A stretch of DNA of 64,000 nucleotides, from contig NZ_JBAWSY010000006.1 in the NCBI RefSeq assembly GCF_037104765.1, positions 142,371 to 206,370 on the forward strand. The letters run 5' to 3'. Source of the stretch: Psychrobacillus mangrovi. Lineage in GTDB: Bacteria > Bacillota > Bacilli > Bacillales_A > Planococcaceae. The notes below the pieces were generated by a model. The model ran no database searches, was not told where the DNA came from, and was given only the letters and a program-made list of their open reading frames with translations. The translations under genes and the position numbers were made by a program. Of the stretch, positions 25,108 to 33,523 are shown piece after piece (position 1 is the stretch's first letter; each line of letters begins with the position of its first letter).

Positions 25108-25240
25108 CTATTGTTTGATTGCTTGTGACTTTCCAAGGATTACACCGTTTGCAATAATTCCAATTAACCCAGTAATAGCAAAAATAAGTAAACTACATAC
25201 AAGTGCAATAATTATTCGGTTTTTATTTTTGCTCTTTCAT
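25108..25240 (-). pseudogene. Small membrane-protein gene with homopolymer frameshift
   Basis: An ATG at 25240 with AAAGGAAG upstream begins ATG AAA GAG CAA, then a five-A tract shifts the frame into a stop. Removing one A gives a 43-44 residue protein starting MKEQNKNRIIIALVCSLLIF, with one transmembrane helix and ending SQAIKQ. So the gene is broken by a single-base expansion, or is phase-variable, or the base is a sequencing error. Confidence 0.55.
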
Positions 25241-25275
25241 AATGTAGCTTCCTTTGATAAAGGAACTCTATTTTA

Positions 25276-26205
25276 TTATTTTTTATTTAATTGATAGTAC
25301 GCTTCAAGTAGTTCTTCTACTGGAATATTATCAATTTTCATACCAGTCATATCGCTCTTTTGTATCACTACATTTCTAAGATTACTGTTACTGATTTTAC
25401 TTCCTTCAAGATCACATCTTTCAAATGAAATTGGCTTACTTTCTTCTCCAAGATTTGTATCTATGAAACTAACCCCTCCTAAAGTTACTAATACCATTTC
25501 ACTATTAGAAAGATTTAAATCGGCATATAGTGAATTTCTAAGATTTATATTTTGGAACTTGGAGTGACTAAGATTACAATTGCTAATATGAATATTCATT
25601 AGATTACTGTTACTGTATGAACTTCCTTCTAAATTTACTCGATAACATTCCATTTTTGCCATATCGCAATTCTCGTATTGGACACTAGAAATGTTTTTAT
25701 TTTCAACTAGGTTTTCTTTTTCTGATGAAGAGTCTATCCTCTTCAGATAAGCATATTCGTCTTCAGTTTCATAGGTTGTTCTATAACCCATCTTTTCATA
25801 AAAATAATGATTATTAATTTGTCTACTAGATGTCTCAAGATCCCAATTTCTCACATTAGGAAACTCAAATTCTATTAAATTTAATACTTTAGAACCTATT
25901 CCTTTTCCTTGATAGTTAGGGTCAACGAAAATACGGTCTATTCTTCCATATGTTTTGCCAGAAATAGTTACTATAATTCCACCGACAACTTCTTTATCAT
26001 TTAAAACTTTAAAATAATCCAATTCTCTAATCATGTACTTAGTCATCTCAATTGAGGCATATCCTGGTGGCTGGATATTGTAATCAATTACACTATCTTG
26101 ATTTGGAAGCCACTTTTTCGCTTCTTCATCAAAAGTCCTTTTCTTAATTTCAGTTAGTTTTTCAGCATCAGCAATGGTTGCCTTTTCAATAGTTATAATT
26201 GACAT
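25276..26205 (-). CDS. GNAT acetyltransferase fused to pentapeptide repeats
   Basis: A 309-residue two-domain protein. Residues 1-155 form a GNAT domain, with the acetyl-CoA loop in DPNYQGKGIGSKVL near 93-106 and HYFYEKMGYR near 133. After a short Ser/Glu linker, residues about 170-300 are pentapeptide-type repeats of the A(N/D)LxN or CxxxxxNLxxS pattern (ENCDMAKMECYRVNLEGSSY, SNCNLSHSKF), a right-handed beta-helix. The substrate is unknown; the beta-helix may bind a protein or mimic DNA. An IS3-type end lies immediately upstream. Confidence 0.85.
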   Translation of the reverse strand: MSIITIEKATIADAEKLTEIKKRTFDEEAKKWLPNQDSVIDYNIQPPGYASIEMTKYMIRELDYFKVLNDKEVVGGIIVTISGKTYGRIDRIFVDPNYQGKGIGSKVLNLIEFEFPNVRNWDLETSSRQINNHYFYEKMGYRTTYETEDEYAYLKRIDSSSEKENLVENKNISSVQYENCDMAKMECYRVNLEGSSYSNSNLMNIHISNCNLSHSKFQNINLRNSLYADLNLSNSEMVLVTLGGVSFIDTNLGEESKPISFERCDLEGSKISNSNLRNVVIQKSDMTGMKIDNIPVEELLEAYYQLNKK

Positions 26206-26227
26206 TTAAGTGTTCCCCTTTAATATT

Positions 26228-26318
26228 TTTCCAGTATTTTTCTTCGGCTGTAAATCTAGCCATAAAAAACACCCCGCAAATGTTAGTTTAGTGTCTAACA
26301 TTTACGGGGCAGTTCAAT
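26228..26318 (-). mobile_element. Second solo IS3-type end
   Basis: Read on minus: TTGAACTGCCCCGTAAATGT, hairpin arms CCCCGTAAATGTTAG and CTAACATTTGCGGGG (one mismatch), then TTTTTTATG and MARFTAEEK, an OrfA-like start that runs on to the region just upstream of the GNAT gene. It has the same organisation as the 13.9-kb end. Confidence 0.55.
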
Positions 26319-26348
26319 AGAGTTAGGTGCTCCTATTTTTGTACGATA

Positions 26349-26732
26349 TTACTTTTTCTCCAATATCGCAAAGTAATTGTCTTCATCGTCCGCAAAGTTA
26401 AATACTCTCCCAGAAGGAATTGTTATAAGTTCCCCTACGGTTATTTGTTTTTCCTTAAAGTCATTATATAAATGTTCAAGATTTTCTTCTGTGTAGAACA
26501 TTAAGGAAGGTGTTCCTAGGTTTATTCCTGGCGACATTTTCGCAACTTGTTCCTTATCGTGAAGTACGATGCTTGTTTCTGCGTTAGTACTTGGTGCTAC
26601 TTCAATCCATCGCATTCCTTGGCCATCGCCTTCTTCTGAAATGACACTGAATCCTACTTTTTCTGTCCAGAATTTAATTGATTCCTCTTGGTTATTTACA
26701 TAAAGCATAATTTGGCCTACTTTAGAAATCAT
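26349..26732 (-). CDS. VOC/glyoxalase-family protein
   Basis: A 127-residue protein with two beta-alpha-beta-beta-beta modules: VGQIMLYVNNQEESIKFWTE then VGFSVISEE, and a second module around GTPSLMFYTEENLEHLYNDF, ending FNFADDEDNYFAILEKK. Metal ligands are not all obvious. VOC proteins include lyases, dioxygenases and drug-binding proteins; no specific role can be given. GGGGAGTG-like site before the ATG. Single gene. Confidence 0.85.
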   Translation of the reverse strand: MISKVGQIMLYVNNQEESIKFWTEKVGFSVISEEGDGQGMRWIEVAPSTNAETSIVLHDKEQVAKMSPGINLGTPSLMFYTEENLEHLYNDFKEKQITVGELITIPSGRVFNFADDEDNYFAILEKK

Positions 26733-26841
26733 TTTCTACACTCCCCTGTATTTATTAATTAATAAATTTTACTTTCAATTTCAGTGAAAAATTATTTTCA
26801 TTGCATATTCATCATAGATAACAATTAAGTATTCTGTCAAT

Positions 26842-27456
26842 TTAGAGTTTCGTTTCTCCAAGAACTTGGATACAAATCTCCACACTTCTTTTCAAATCTG
26901 CATGGGACCAGCTCGGGATTTTCCCATGTTGAATTGCAAGTTCATGAGATGCAGGTATGTGAATAAACCCTGCGGGCATGTTGAACTTATGAGTATTTGC
27001 ATAATGTAGTGCTTCGTACATAACATTGTTGCAAAGATATGTGCCTGCTGTGTTGGATATGGATGCAGGAAACCCTTCTTCGATCAGCTTGTTAACCATT
27101 TGGCGAATAGGCAACGTTGAAAAGTAGCCGGGTTCTCCTTCTGTATGAATAGATTCGTCGATTGGAATATGCCCTTCGTTGTCGGCTGCTCCATCCTTCA
27201 CATTGATAGCGATTCGTTCCGGAGTGATTTTGTATCTTCCCCCAGCTAGTCCCAATGAAATGACTGCATCTGGCTTGATATCTTCTATATGCGAAAGTAG
27301 CTCTTTTCCTGAAGAAGCAAAATCCACAGTTAGCACTCTGCCGAAAACCTCGTAGACTCCAATTTGCTGTCCACTTAATTCTTCAACTATTTTCATAGTT
27401 GGATTTACTGTAAAAGATAAAAATGGTTCAAAGCCTGTTAATAGAAGTTTCTTCAT
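26842..27456 (-). CDS. pcp: Pyrrolidone-carboxylate peptidase (pyroglutamyl peptidase I)
   Basis: A 204-residue C15 cysteine peptidase that removes N-terminal pyroglutamate from peptides in the cytoplasm. Catalytic residues are visible: Glu80 in YKITPERIAINV, Cys142 in NTAGTYLCNNVMY and His166 in GFIHIPASH. It begins KKLLLTGFEPF, as in the family. The ATG at 27456 follows GGGGG; the frame extends nine more codons to 27483. A 20-bp repeat array lies upstream. Confidence 0.95.
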   Translation of the reverse strand: MKKLLLTGFEPFLSFTVNPTMKIVEELSGQQIGVYEVFGRVLTVDFASSGKELLSHIEDIKPDAVISLGLAGGRYKITPERIAINVKDGAADNEGHIPIDESIHTEGEPGYFSTLPIRQMVNKLIEEGFPASISNTAGTYLCNNVMYEALHYANTHKFNMPAGFIHIPASHELAIQHGKIPSWSHADLKRSVEICIQVLGETKL

Positions 27457-27536
27457 TCCACTGCCCCCTTGTTCTTTATCCATAGTTTGTGTCTCTTCTA
27501 CTTTGAAGTCAATAAAATATTGTGAATAGAGGTGAA

Positions 27537-27655
27537 CGGTCAGAAAATTTTTTATCCGGACAGAAATATTTTTATGCGGTCAGAATTTCGTTTATACGGT
27601 CACAATTTTTTCTATCCGGTCATATTTGCATTTGTACGGTCAGAAACTAAAATTA
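27537..27655. repeat. 20-bp CGGTCA-type repeat array (6 units)
   Basis: Unit starts at 27537, 27557, 27577, 27597, 27617 and 27637, exactly 20 bases apart, e.g. CGGTCACAATTTTTTCTATC. The array lies between pcp and the TetR gene. Confidence 0.9.
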
Positions 27656-27661
27656 CAAAAA

Positions 27662-28258
27662 CTACTTATTTTTACGTACACCATGTGTATAAGAATTAAG
27701 AATAACAATCAGTTCTTTGGAAAGTTCCTCAGGTGATTGTATGTATCCGGATTTTATCCACGTTAAAATAATTCCAAAAATACCATGCGTTCGATAAGTC
27801 GCAAAGTTTTCTGTATTAGCTTCTGAATTTTGATCACTTAAAAAAGTTATTTCATCTTTAAATAGGTTAAAAATCATGTCGATAACTTTATTTTGGAGAT
27901 TGGGAATAGTATCATCTTTCAATAACAAATTAAAGAAACTAGAATTTTCAATAATATATTCAAAAAGCCTCAACGAAGAGGGTTTAAGGGAGCCAAACTG
28001 TAATAAATTCTTCTCATTATATGGTATGAGTAGTGCTTCTTCCAGTCCAGCAACCATCTCGGTAACTAATACTTCTGTTAACTCTTCCTTACTACTAAAA
28101 TGAGCATAAAAAGTAGTCCTATTATAATCTGCTTTATTAATTATATCTTTTACTGTCACACTCTTATATCCTTTAACAGTAATTAAAGATATAAATGCTT
28201 CTTTTATGAGTCTTCTGCTTCTTCTCACCCTTTTATCTTTTTCCATGTCAGTAATCAC
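27662..28258 (-). CDS. TetR/AcrR-family regulator
   Basis: About 198 residues. The TetR HTH lies near the start (RRSRRLIKEAFISLITVKGY, then VTVKDIINKADYNRTTFYAHF), followed by a helical C-terminal ligand/dimer domain. A GTG at 28258 (GAGGGG upstream) or an ATG at 28246 is the likely start; the frame is open to 28351, but that extension overlaps the terminator of the SDR gene. It is downstream of the SDR gene on the same strand and may control it. Confidence 0.87.
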   Translation of the reverse strand: MITDMEKDKRVRRSRRLIKEAFISLITVKGYKSVTVKDIINKADYNRTTFYAHFSSKEELTEVLVTEMVAGLEEALLIPYNEKNLLQFGSLKPSSLRLFEYIIENSSFFNLLLKDDTIPNLQNKVIDMIFNLFKDEITFLSDQNSEANTENFATYRTHGIFGIILTWIKSGYIQSPEELSKELIVILNSYTHGVRKNK

Positions 28259-28339
28259 TTTACCCCTCATCCTATTCTGGTACTTGATTAAAACTATAAT
28301 TAATTCGTACAGATACGGCAAGAAAATGAGCGCGAAAAA

Positions 28340-28380
28340 AAAGTCCTTCAAGGATTTTACTATCCTTGAATAGACTTTGT
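28340..28380 (-). terminator. Terminator of the SDR gene
   Basis: On minus, AAAGTCTATTCAAGGA and TCCTTGAAGGACTTT arms followed by eight T. Confidence 0.88.
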
Positions 28381-28405
28381 TTTTTGGTGATTAATATTAT
28401 ATTTA

Positions 28406-29152
28406 TTAATGTGCCAGCATACCGGCGTCAACTAAATGTTCAGCACCTGTAATATAAGAAGATTCATCAGAAGCTAAGAATAAAACTAAATTAGACACTT
28501 CTCTTGCTTCAGCTAAACGACCTAATGGAATATCTCTTAATGCATCTCCACCAGACTCATCTGTTGCTTCTACCATCATTGGAGTATTGATAAATCCAGG
28601 GTGAACAGAATTGACACGAATATTATTTGCTCCATATTCAATTGCAGTTCCTTTTGTCATACCTCTTACTGCTGCTTTACTTGAAACGTAAGCAATACTT
28701 GGGAAACCATAATTCGCTACAATACCAGCAATAGATGAAATATTTACGATCGATCCTATTCCTGCTTCAAGCATAGAGGGGATTACTGTTTTCATACCAA
28801 GGAAAATACTATGTTGGTTAATGGAACATACTTTTAAATATTCTTGTTCATCTAATTCTGCAGTTTTTGCTATTGGTCCTAAAACGCCAGCGTTATTTAC
28901 CAATATAGTTATATCTCCAAATGCAGCTTTCCCTTCTTCTAAAACCTTTTTCCAAGATTCTGCACTAGTTGCATCATGCTTTACAAACAATGCATTTGCT
29001 CCTAGTTCTTTCGCAAGGGCTGATCCAGCTTCTTCATTTATATCTGTTAAAATTACTTTTGCTCCTTCTTCAATAAAGACACGAGCGTGGGATTCTCCCA
29101 TACCTCTTGCTGCACCTGTAATAATTGCTACTTTACTATTTAATCTTCCCAT
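28406..29152 (-). CDS. Short-chain dehydrogenase/reductase (SDR)
   Basis: A 248-residue classical SDR. The cofactor motif TGAARGMG is at 12-19 and NNAG at 86-89; the catalytic Ser is at about 140 and YVSSK at 155-159. An Asp after the second beta strand (LTDIN, 35-39) favours NAD(H). It resembles 3-alpha/20-beta-hydroxysteroid or cyclopentanol-type dehydrogenases but the substrate is unknown. A 13/14 match to the CcpA cre consensus lies about 45 bases upstream, so it may be catabolite-controlled. The TetR gene follows. Confidence 0.9.
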   Translation of the reverse strand: MGRLNSKVAIITGAARGMGESHARVFIEEGAKVILTDINEEAGSALAKELGANALFVKHDATSAESWKKVLEEGKAAFGDITILVNNAGVLGPIAKTAELDEQEYLKVCSINQHSIFLGMKTVIPSMLEAGIGSIVNISSIAGIVANYGFPSIAYVSSKAAVRGMTKGTAIEYGANNIRVNSVHPGFINTPMMVEATDESGGDALRDIPLGRLAEAREVSNLVLFLASDESSYITGAEHLVDAGMLAH

Positions 29153-29196
29153 TTTCCTTAATCTCCCATTCTATTATTTTATTTAGAAAAAGGAAA

Positions 29197-29210
29197 AATA
29201 AGCGCTTACA
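29197..29210 (-). promoter_or_regulatory. Putative cre (CcpA) site upstream of the SDR gene
   Basis: On minus TGTAAGCGCTTATT, 13 of 14 to TGWAARCGYTWNCW. Position is suitable for repression. Confidence 0.6.
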
Positions 29211-29476
29211 TTTCTCTTTGATTTGATTATATGGAACCTAAAAATGCTAAACAATCACTAATATTTTCTGAATTGTATCATTACTCAACACTTTAGAATA
29301 ATGTGTATGTTTATTATAAATAAGTTGAACGGTCATAAATCCTCCTAAACGGTCGTTTTTTATCCCTTCACTGTTTGCATTATTCCACAATTACGATAGT
29401 TGCGTAATGTCTACTTTAATGCTATTGAGATTTCATAAATGCGTTAGCGAAGGTTAAGTAGGATAATTAATAACTT

Positions 29477-29508
29477 AAAAAAGCTTATCCATTAAACTGA
29501 TAAGCTTT
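29477..29508 (-). terminator. Terminator of the alpha/beta hydrolase gene
   Basis: AAAGCTTATC and GATAAGCTTT arms; on minus the stem runs into TTTTTT. A short CGGTCA-type repeat fragment lies nearby at 29335-29365. Confidence 0.85.
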
Positions 29509-29523
29509 CTAATATATTCATTA

Positions 29524-30345
29524 TTAGTTTTCAACAGACAAAAACTGTTCTACCAGTTTGTTAAATTTCTTACTATGCTCCCAGAACATTAGGTGACCAC
29601 CTAGTACTTCAATGGAGGATTTTGGCGAAACCTTTTGCGTGAAGGTAGTCGCTGTATCAGCCCAATGATCTGCAACGATCGTCATTGTTGGTACAGTTTC
29701 ACTCGCTTCCTTCGCTTCTTCTCGATAATCAGAGAACATTCCTGAAGCAAATAGATTCGCTGCAATATAATATGGTGTTTTTAAAGATTGCCCCACCAGC
29801 CAGTTCAACTCATCCTCTGTTACATCACGTTGCACCATAACACTTGTTGTATAAGCCTTGATAAATTCCCGTTGACCTGCCGGATTGCGTAAATAGGTGT
29901 TATAGATCGCTCCAATGTCATTGAGAGGACCTTCTACCCAATCTTCCTTATGGTTTGTCGACAACGCCTTTGGTGACATGTCAATGAAAATTAATGATTT
30001 TACTTTGTCATAGCCGTTCTGTTTAAGATACTCCCATACAGTTAAGCAACCAAACGACCAGCCTACCAACGTTACGTCCTTTAGTTCTAATAGATCAATT
30101 ACCCTTGCCAAGTCCGTTCCATGTGTTATATAGTCATTTCCTTCTAGTGTAATAGATGAACGACCATGACTTCTTGGGTCGACACCAATTACTCTATTTG
30201 TTTTGGAGAAATGTTCGACTTGATGGGTAAACACTTCAGTTGTAAATGTAAAGCCAGGGATGAAAACAATCGAGTCCCCGCTTCCTACATCTTGAACAAA
30301 TAATTCTACACCAGGATCTACTTCAACATACCTCTCAGTCATCAT
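29524..30345 (-). CDS. Alpha/beta hydrolase
   Basis: A 273-residue alpha/beta hydrolase. The nucleophile elbow GWSFG is at 95-99 (Ser97), DPRSHGRS lies at 56-63, an acid is likely in TIVADHWAD, and the His in GGHLMFWEH near residue 251. It belongs to the proline-iminopeptidase/haloperoxidase-like group; substrate unknown. The start is ATGATG at 30345/30342 with GGGGTTGG upstream. Single gene with its own terminator. Confidence 0.87.
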   Translation of the reverse strand: MMTERYVEVDPGVELFVQDVGSGDSIVFIPGFTFTTEVFTHQVEHFSKTNRVIGVDPRSHGRSSITLEGNDYITHGTDLARVIDLLELKDVTLVGWSFGCLTVWEYLKQNGYDKVKSLIFIDMSPKALSTNHKEDWVEGPLNDIGAIYNTYLRNPAGQREFIKAYTTSVMVQRDVTEDELNWLVGQSLKTPYYIAANLFASGMFSDYREEAKEASETVPTMTIVADHWADTATTFTQKVSPKSSIEVLGGHLMFWEHSKKFNKLVEQFLSVEN

Positions 30346-30545
30346 CCAACCCCATTATGATATAAGAGCAGACTGAATGAATTCCTGTCCGCTCCTCGTT
30401 ATATAAACCATATTCGAAAACTCTCTTAAAAATTCCATTCCCCAGAAGCTCTTGAAATCTAATCTATTTACCTACAAAATTAAAAGTTAGAAAATTTCAT
30501 GTTAGTTTAATCAATTGATTTGTTTCTGACAAAGGAATTTAATTA

Positions 30546-30572
30546 TTTTTCACAAATCTTTTCTGTGAAAAA
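30546..30572. promoter_or_regulatory. 9-bp inverted repeat upstream of tctC-like gene
   Basis: TTTTTCACA (30546-30554) and TGTGAAAAA (30564-30572), perfect arms with a 9-base spacer, about 75 bases before the likely -10. A candidate operator for one of the CitB-type response regulators encoded nearby. Confidence 0.5.
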
Positions 30573-30657
30573 TATGAAAATAATGATAGTTATATGTATT
30601 TATAAGATAAACGTTAATAAACTGTTCACATATTTGTAGGAATGCTACAATTCGAAA

Positions 30658-30671
30658 TGAAAGCGCTACCA
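30658..30671 (+). promoter_or_regulatory. cre (CcpA) site before tctC-like gene
   Basis: TGAAAGCGCTACCA matches TGWAARCGYTWNCW at all 14 positions. It lies a few bases after a likely promoter (TGTTCA, 17 bases, TACAAT at 30646), where bound CcpA would block transcription. Confidence 0.8.
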
Positions 30672-30689
30672 ACTTTGAGGAGGGAAATT

Positions 30690-31715
30690 GTGAATACAAA
30701 TTTCAAAAAATTAGGAATATTGTTTGCAGGCAGTATATTATCGCTTAGCCTTGTAGCATGTGGAAGTTCAGAAACGTCTACAAAGAAAAGTGAAGGAAAT
30801 AACTATCCCGAAAAACCATTAACCATAGTTGCTCCATCGGGTGCAGGCGGTGGTCTTGATACAACTGCCCGATCTTTATCGAAAGCATTAATGGAGACAG
30901 GATTAACGAAAGAATCATTGACGGTCGAAAACAAACCCGGGGGCGGTCAAGCTGTCGGACTTGCTGATTTTATAAGTCAGGATTCTACAGACCCTTATCG
31001 CTTGTATCTTCCTTCTGTTCCTTTACTCATAAATAACTTGAAAAGAGAAGGAAACAGTCCATATTCTTATAAAGACTTAACACCTTTAGCACAACTTACA
31101 AAAGATTATGGTGCCATTGTTGTTCCAATCGATTCTAAATATACAGATTTAAAGTCTCTATTTGATGATTTAAAAAAAGATCCTGGATCACTGGTCTTGG
31201 CTGGGGGCTCTGCACCTGGATCTCAGGATCATCTAGTAGCCATGCTTCCTGCTGTAAAAGCGGATGTCGATGTTACTAAAATTAAATTTGTCTCCTATGA
31301 TGGTGGTGGCGAAGCAATGACTGCTCTAATTGGTGGAAATGCCGATGTTCTTGCTACTGATATTTCTGGTACTGGAGAATTTTTAAAAGCAGGAAAAGTA
31401 CGTGTACTTGGTGTTTCTTCTCCAGAAAGATTGACAGGGACTTATTCGGAAATACCGACATATAAAGAAGCTGGAATTGATGCAGAATTTACAATTTGGC
31501 GTGGCCTTTTCGGACCAAAAGATATGCCGCAATATGCTGTAGACTACTGGAACAAAACATTAACCGAATTAATAAAAACAAAAGAGTGGAATGAAGTTCT
31601 TGAAACAAATGGCTGGGAAGATGGCTATAAAAACACAGAAGAATTCAAAACATTCTTAGAAGAACAAGAAGTTTTAGTACAAGAAATACTTGAATCACTA
31701 GATATGCAAAAATAA
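30690..31715 (+). CDS. TctC/Bug-family tricarboxylate-binding lipoprotein (orphan)
   Basis: A 341-residue binding protein of the tripartite tricarboxylate transporter (TTT) family. The lipoprotein signal ends SLSLVACGSS (Cys24). The Bug pattern is clear: YPEKPLTIVAPSGAGGG, then VENKPGGG and a late GIDAEFTIWRGLFGP. GTG at 30690 with GAGGAGGG upstream is the start. It is closely similar along its length to the TctC at 38008 but has no TctA/TctB beside it, so it may feed the same permease or act as a ligand sensor for a two-component system. A perfect cre box lies upstream. Confidence 0.92.
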   Translation: MNTNFKKLGILFAGSILSLSLVACGSSETSTKKSEGNNYPEKPLTIVAPSGAGGGLDTTARSLSKALMETGLTKESLTVENKPGGGQAVGLADFISQDSTDPYRLYLPSVPLLINNLKREGNSPYSYKDLTPLAQLTKDYGAIVVPIDSKYTDLKSLFDDLKKDPGSLVLAGGSAPGSQDHLVAMLPAVKADVDVTKIKFVSYDGGGEAMTALIGGNADVLATDISGTGEFLKAGKVRVLGVSSPERLTGTYSEIPTYKEAGIDAEFTIWRGLFGPKDMPQYAVDYWNKTLTELIKTKEWNEVLETNGWEDGYKNTEEFKTFLEEQEVLVQEILESLDMQK

Positions 31716-31828
31716 CTTTTCTTTTGCATCTACCAAGTAAGTTCATCATTTCATATGGGAAGAAGGTGTACCTCTTCCCTTTTCTAATTGCCAAGCGTAA
31801 CATCTATTTAAAAAAGGAGATTTTGTAG

Positions 31829-32611
31829 ATGGCCAAACAAGTGGAACCGATCAAAAATAAAGTTCAAGAGGTATTTAGTAAAAACGCGGAAAAATATGTA
31901 ACAAGTAGCACACATGCAAAAGGATCTGATTTAAGCCTTCTACCTAGTTGGTTGGATCTTCCAACTAATTCAATTGTACTCGATATCGCAACAGGTGGGG
32001 GGCATGTGGTTAAAGCGTTAGCACCACATGCATCTCAAGTTTTTGCCACCGATTTAACGTATCAAATGCTTGAGGCAGCAAAGCGCCATTTAGATCAGAC
32101 AGAGTCAAATATTTCTTATGTAATTGCAGATGCAGAATCCCTACCGTTTTTAGAAAATACGTTTGACGCAGTCACTTGTAGGATTGCACCTCACCATTTC
32201 CCTCATCCTGATATATTTGTAAAAGAAGTGGCAAGAGTATTAAAACATGGTGGAAAGTTTTTACTTATTGACAACATTGCGCCTGAGGAAAAGGAATTAG
32301 ACGAATTCGTTAACCATCTCGAAAAATTACGTGATGAAAGCCATAACCGTAGCTACTCTATAAACGAATGGAAAACATGGTTTGAACAAGCTGATTTAAC
32401 TTTGTTAAAGGCTGAAGCACGAAAGAAAACTTTTGATTATCCTGATTGGGTAAGACGGACAACGACGTCTGAGGAACAAGTTAAAAAAGTTGACTCGCAT
32501 CTTCTCCTTGCCAACGACAGTATCAGTAACTATTTTTCAATTCAGACCTCAAACGACAGTATTCAATCGATTACAATTGATGAATGGATGGCGTTAGCAG
32601 TAAAAAAATAA
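31829..32611 (+). CDS. Class I SAM-dependent methyltransferase
   Basis: A 260-residue Methyltransf_11/UbiE-like protein. Motif I VLDIATGGGHVVKAL lies at about 50-64, the acidic ribose-binding TDLT near 73, IADAESLPF near 99 (motif II) and VLKHGGKFLLID near 133. It resembles Bacillus YcgJ. Substrate unknown. AAAAAAGGAG lies before the ATG. Same strand as, and 113 bases after, the tctC-like gene, but with its own leader. Confidence 0.87.
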   Translation: MAKQVEPIKNKVQEVFSKNAEKYVTSSTHAKGSDLSLLPSWLDLPTNSIVLDIATGGGHVVKALAPHASQVFATDLTYQMLEAAKRHLDQTESNISYVIADAESLPFLENTFDAVTCRIAPHHFPHPDIFVKEVARVLKHGGKFLLIDNIAPEEKELDEFVNHLEKLRDESHNRSYSINEWKTWFEQADLTLLKAEARKKTFDYPDWVRRTTTSEEQVKKVDSHLLLANDSISNYFSIQTSNDSIQSITIDEWMALAVKK

Positions 32612-32659
32612 AAAAAGCGCAAGCGCCATCTAATTACAAAACCTGTTTTGTATGTTTTC

Positions 32660-32786
32660 GGGAGGACTTTGGACAGACTTATTGCTATATCATTACCGAT
32701 TGATAGAAAGGCTGGTCGTGACTGACGTCACGACCAGCCTTTCTTTTCTCGGTAATCTTATGGCGTTTGTCCGTCCATCGCCCTCC
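32660..32786. repeat. Long imperfect inverted repeat (127 bp) with perfect 16-bp core hairpin
   Basis: Nested arms: GGGAGG/CCCTCC at the ends, GGACAGAC/GTTTGTCC, ATTACCGA/TCGGTAAT, then a perfect core of GAAAGGCTGGTCGTGA (32706-32721) and its complement (32728-32743). It may act as the terminator of the methyltransferase gene, but the extent suggests a mobile (MITE-like) or structured-RNA element. Confidence 0.75.
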
Positions 32787-33144
32787 TTTAACAGTACGAA
32801 TAAGGTTAAGGTTTTTTTGGGATAATGAGTGAAAAGATGCTTTCCAACTCATAAAGTAAGCACCCGAAGATGCAATTTCGGGTGCTCTTGCGCTCCTCTA
32901 TATAGATACTAACTTTTGACCACATACTCTTTTATCAGTAGAAGAAAATTAACAGTAGTGCTCTTCTTAAAGATTCTTGTAAGCTAACAGGTCTATCTCC
33001 TCTACCTTACCTAGTATAAAATCCACTGCATTTTCCTACCCTTCAAAGTATCAGTGACTTTATGCACTCAAAAACTATATAAATCTTTATCTTTTAGTTG
33101 TCCTTTCTTTTATGATTGATTTGAAAAACATTTACTGGATTGTA
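32787..33144. other. Gap with one hairpin
   Basis: No gene. A stem AGCACCCGAA / TTCGGGTGCT at 32859-32886 with a weak T tail is the only clear structure. Confidence 0.45.
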
Positions 33145-33480
33145 GTGGAAGGTGGCGACTCCAGCGGGATTAGTGAGAGACCACTGAAAAACCCTATTGC
33201 TGAATTTAGTCATGATAAATATTTGATGTTGCTATACTACAAACTATAGGATTTAGCGCGGCGGCGTGAGACTCCTGTGGGAAAGCGAGACAGACGAGAC
33301 CCCGCAACGAAGTGAGGAGGCTCGGCGCTCGCCCACGGAAAGCGAACAGAGCCGTGCTAAATCCAATCTGCAGCTATTATCTTCGACATTAGTGAGACAG
33401 ATGAGACATCACAACGGACGCTTAGCGGCGGTGATGGTTCATCGCTCACCCCGCGGAAAGCGACCACCTGGAACGAAAGA
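33145..33480. repeat. Nested GC-rich Bacillus-type intergenic repeats
   Basis: An outer element starts GGAAGGTGGCGACTCC (33149) and ends GCGGAAAGCGACCACCTGGA (to about 33475), a well-known repeat form in Bacillus genomes. Inside it, 33249-33364 is a second copy with GGATTTAGC / GCTAAATCC inverted ends and the same internal motifs (GAGACTCCTGTGGGAAAGCG, GACCCCGCAACGAAGTGAGG). No protein is encoded despite open frames. Confidence 0.7.
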
Positions 33481-33523
33481 TTATATACTTTCTTACCTTT
33501 TAAGAAAAGCGCAAGCGTCTATG

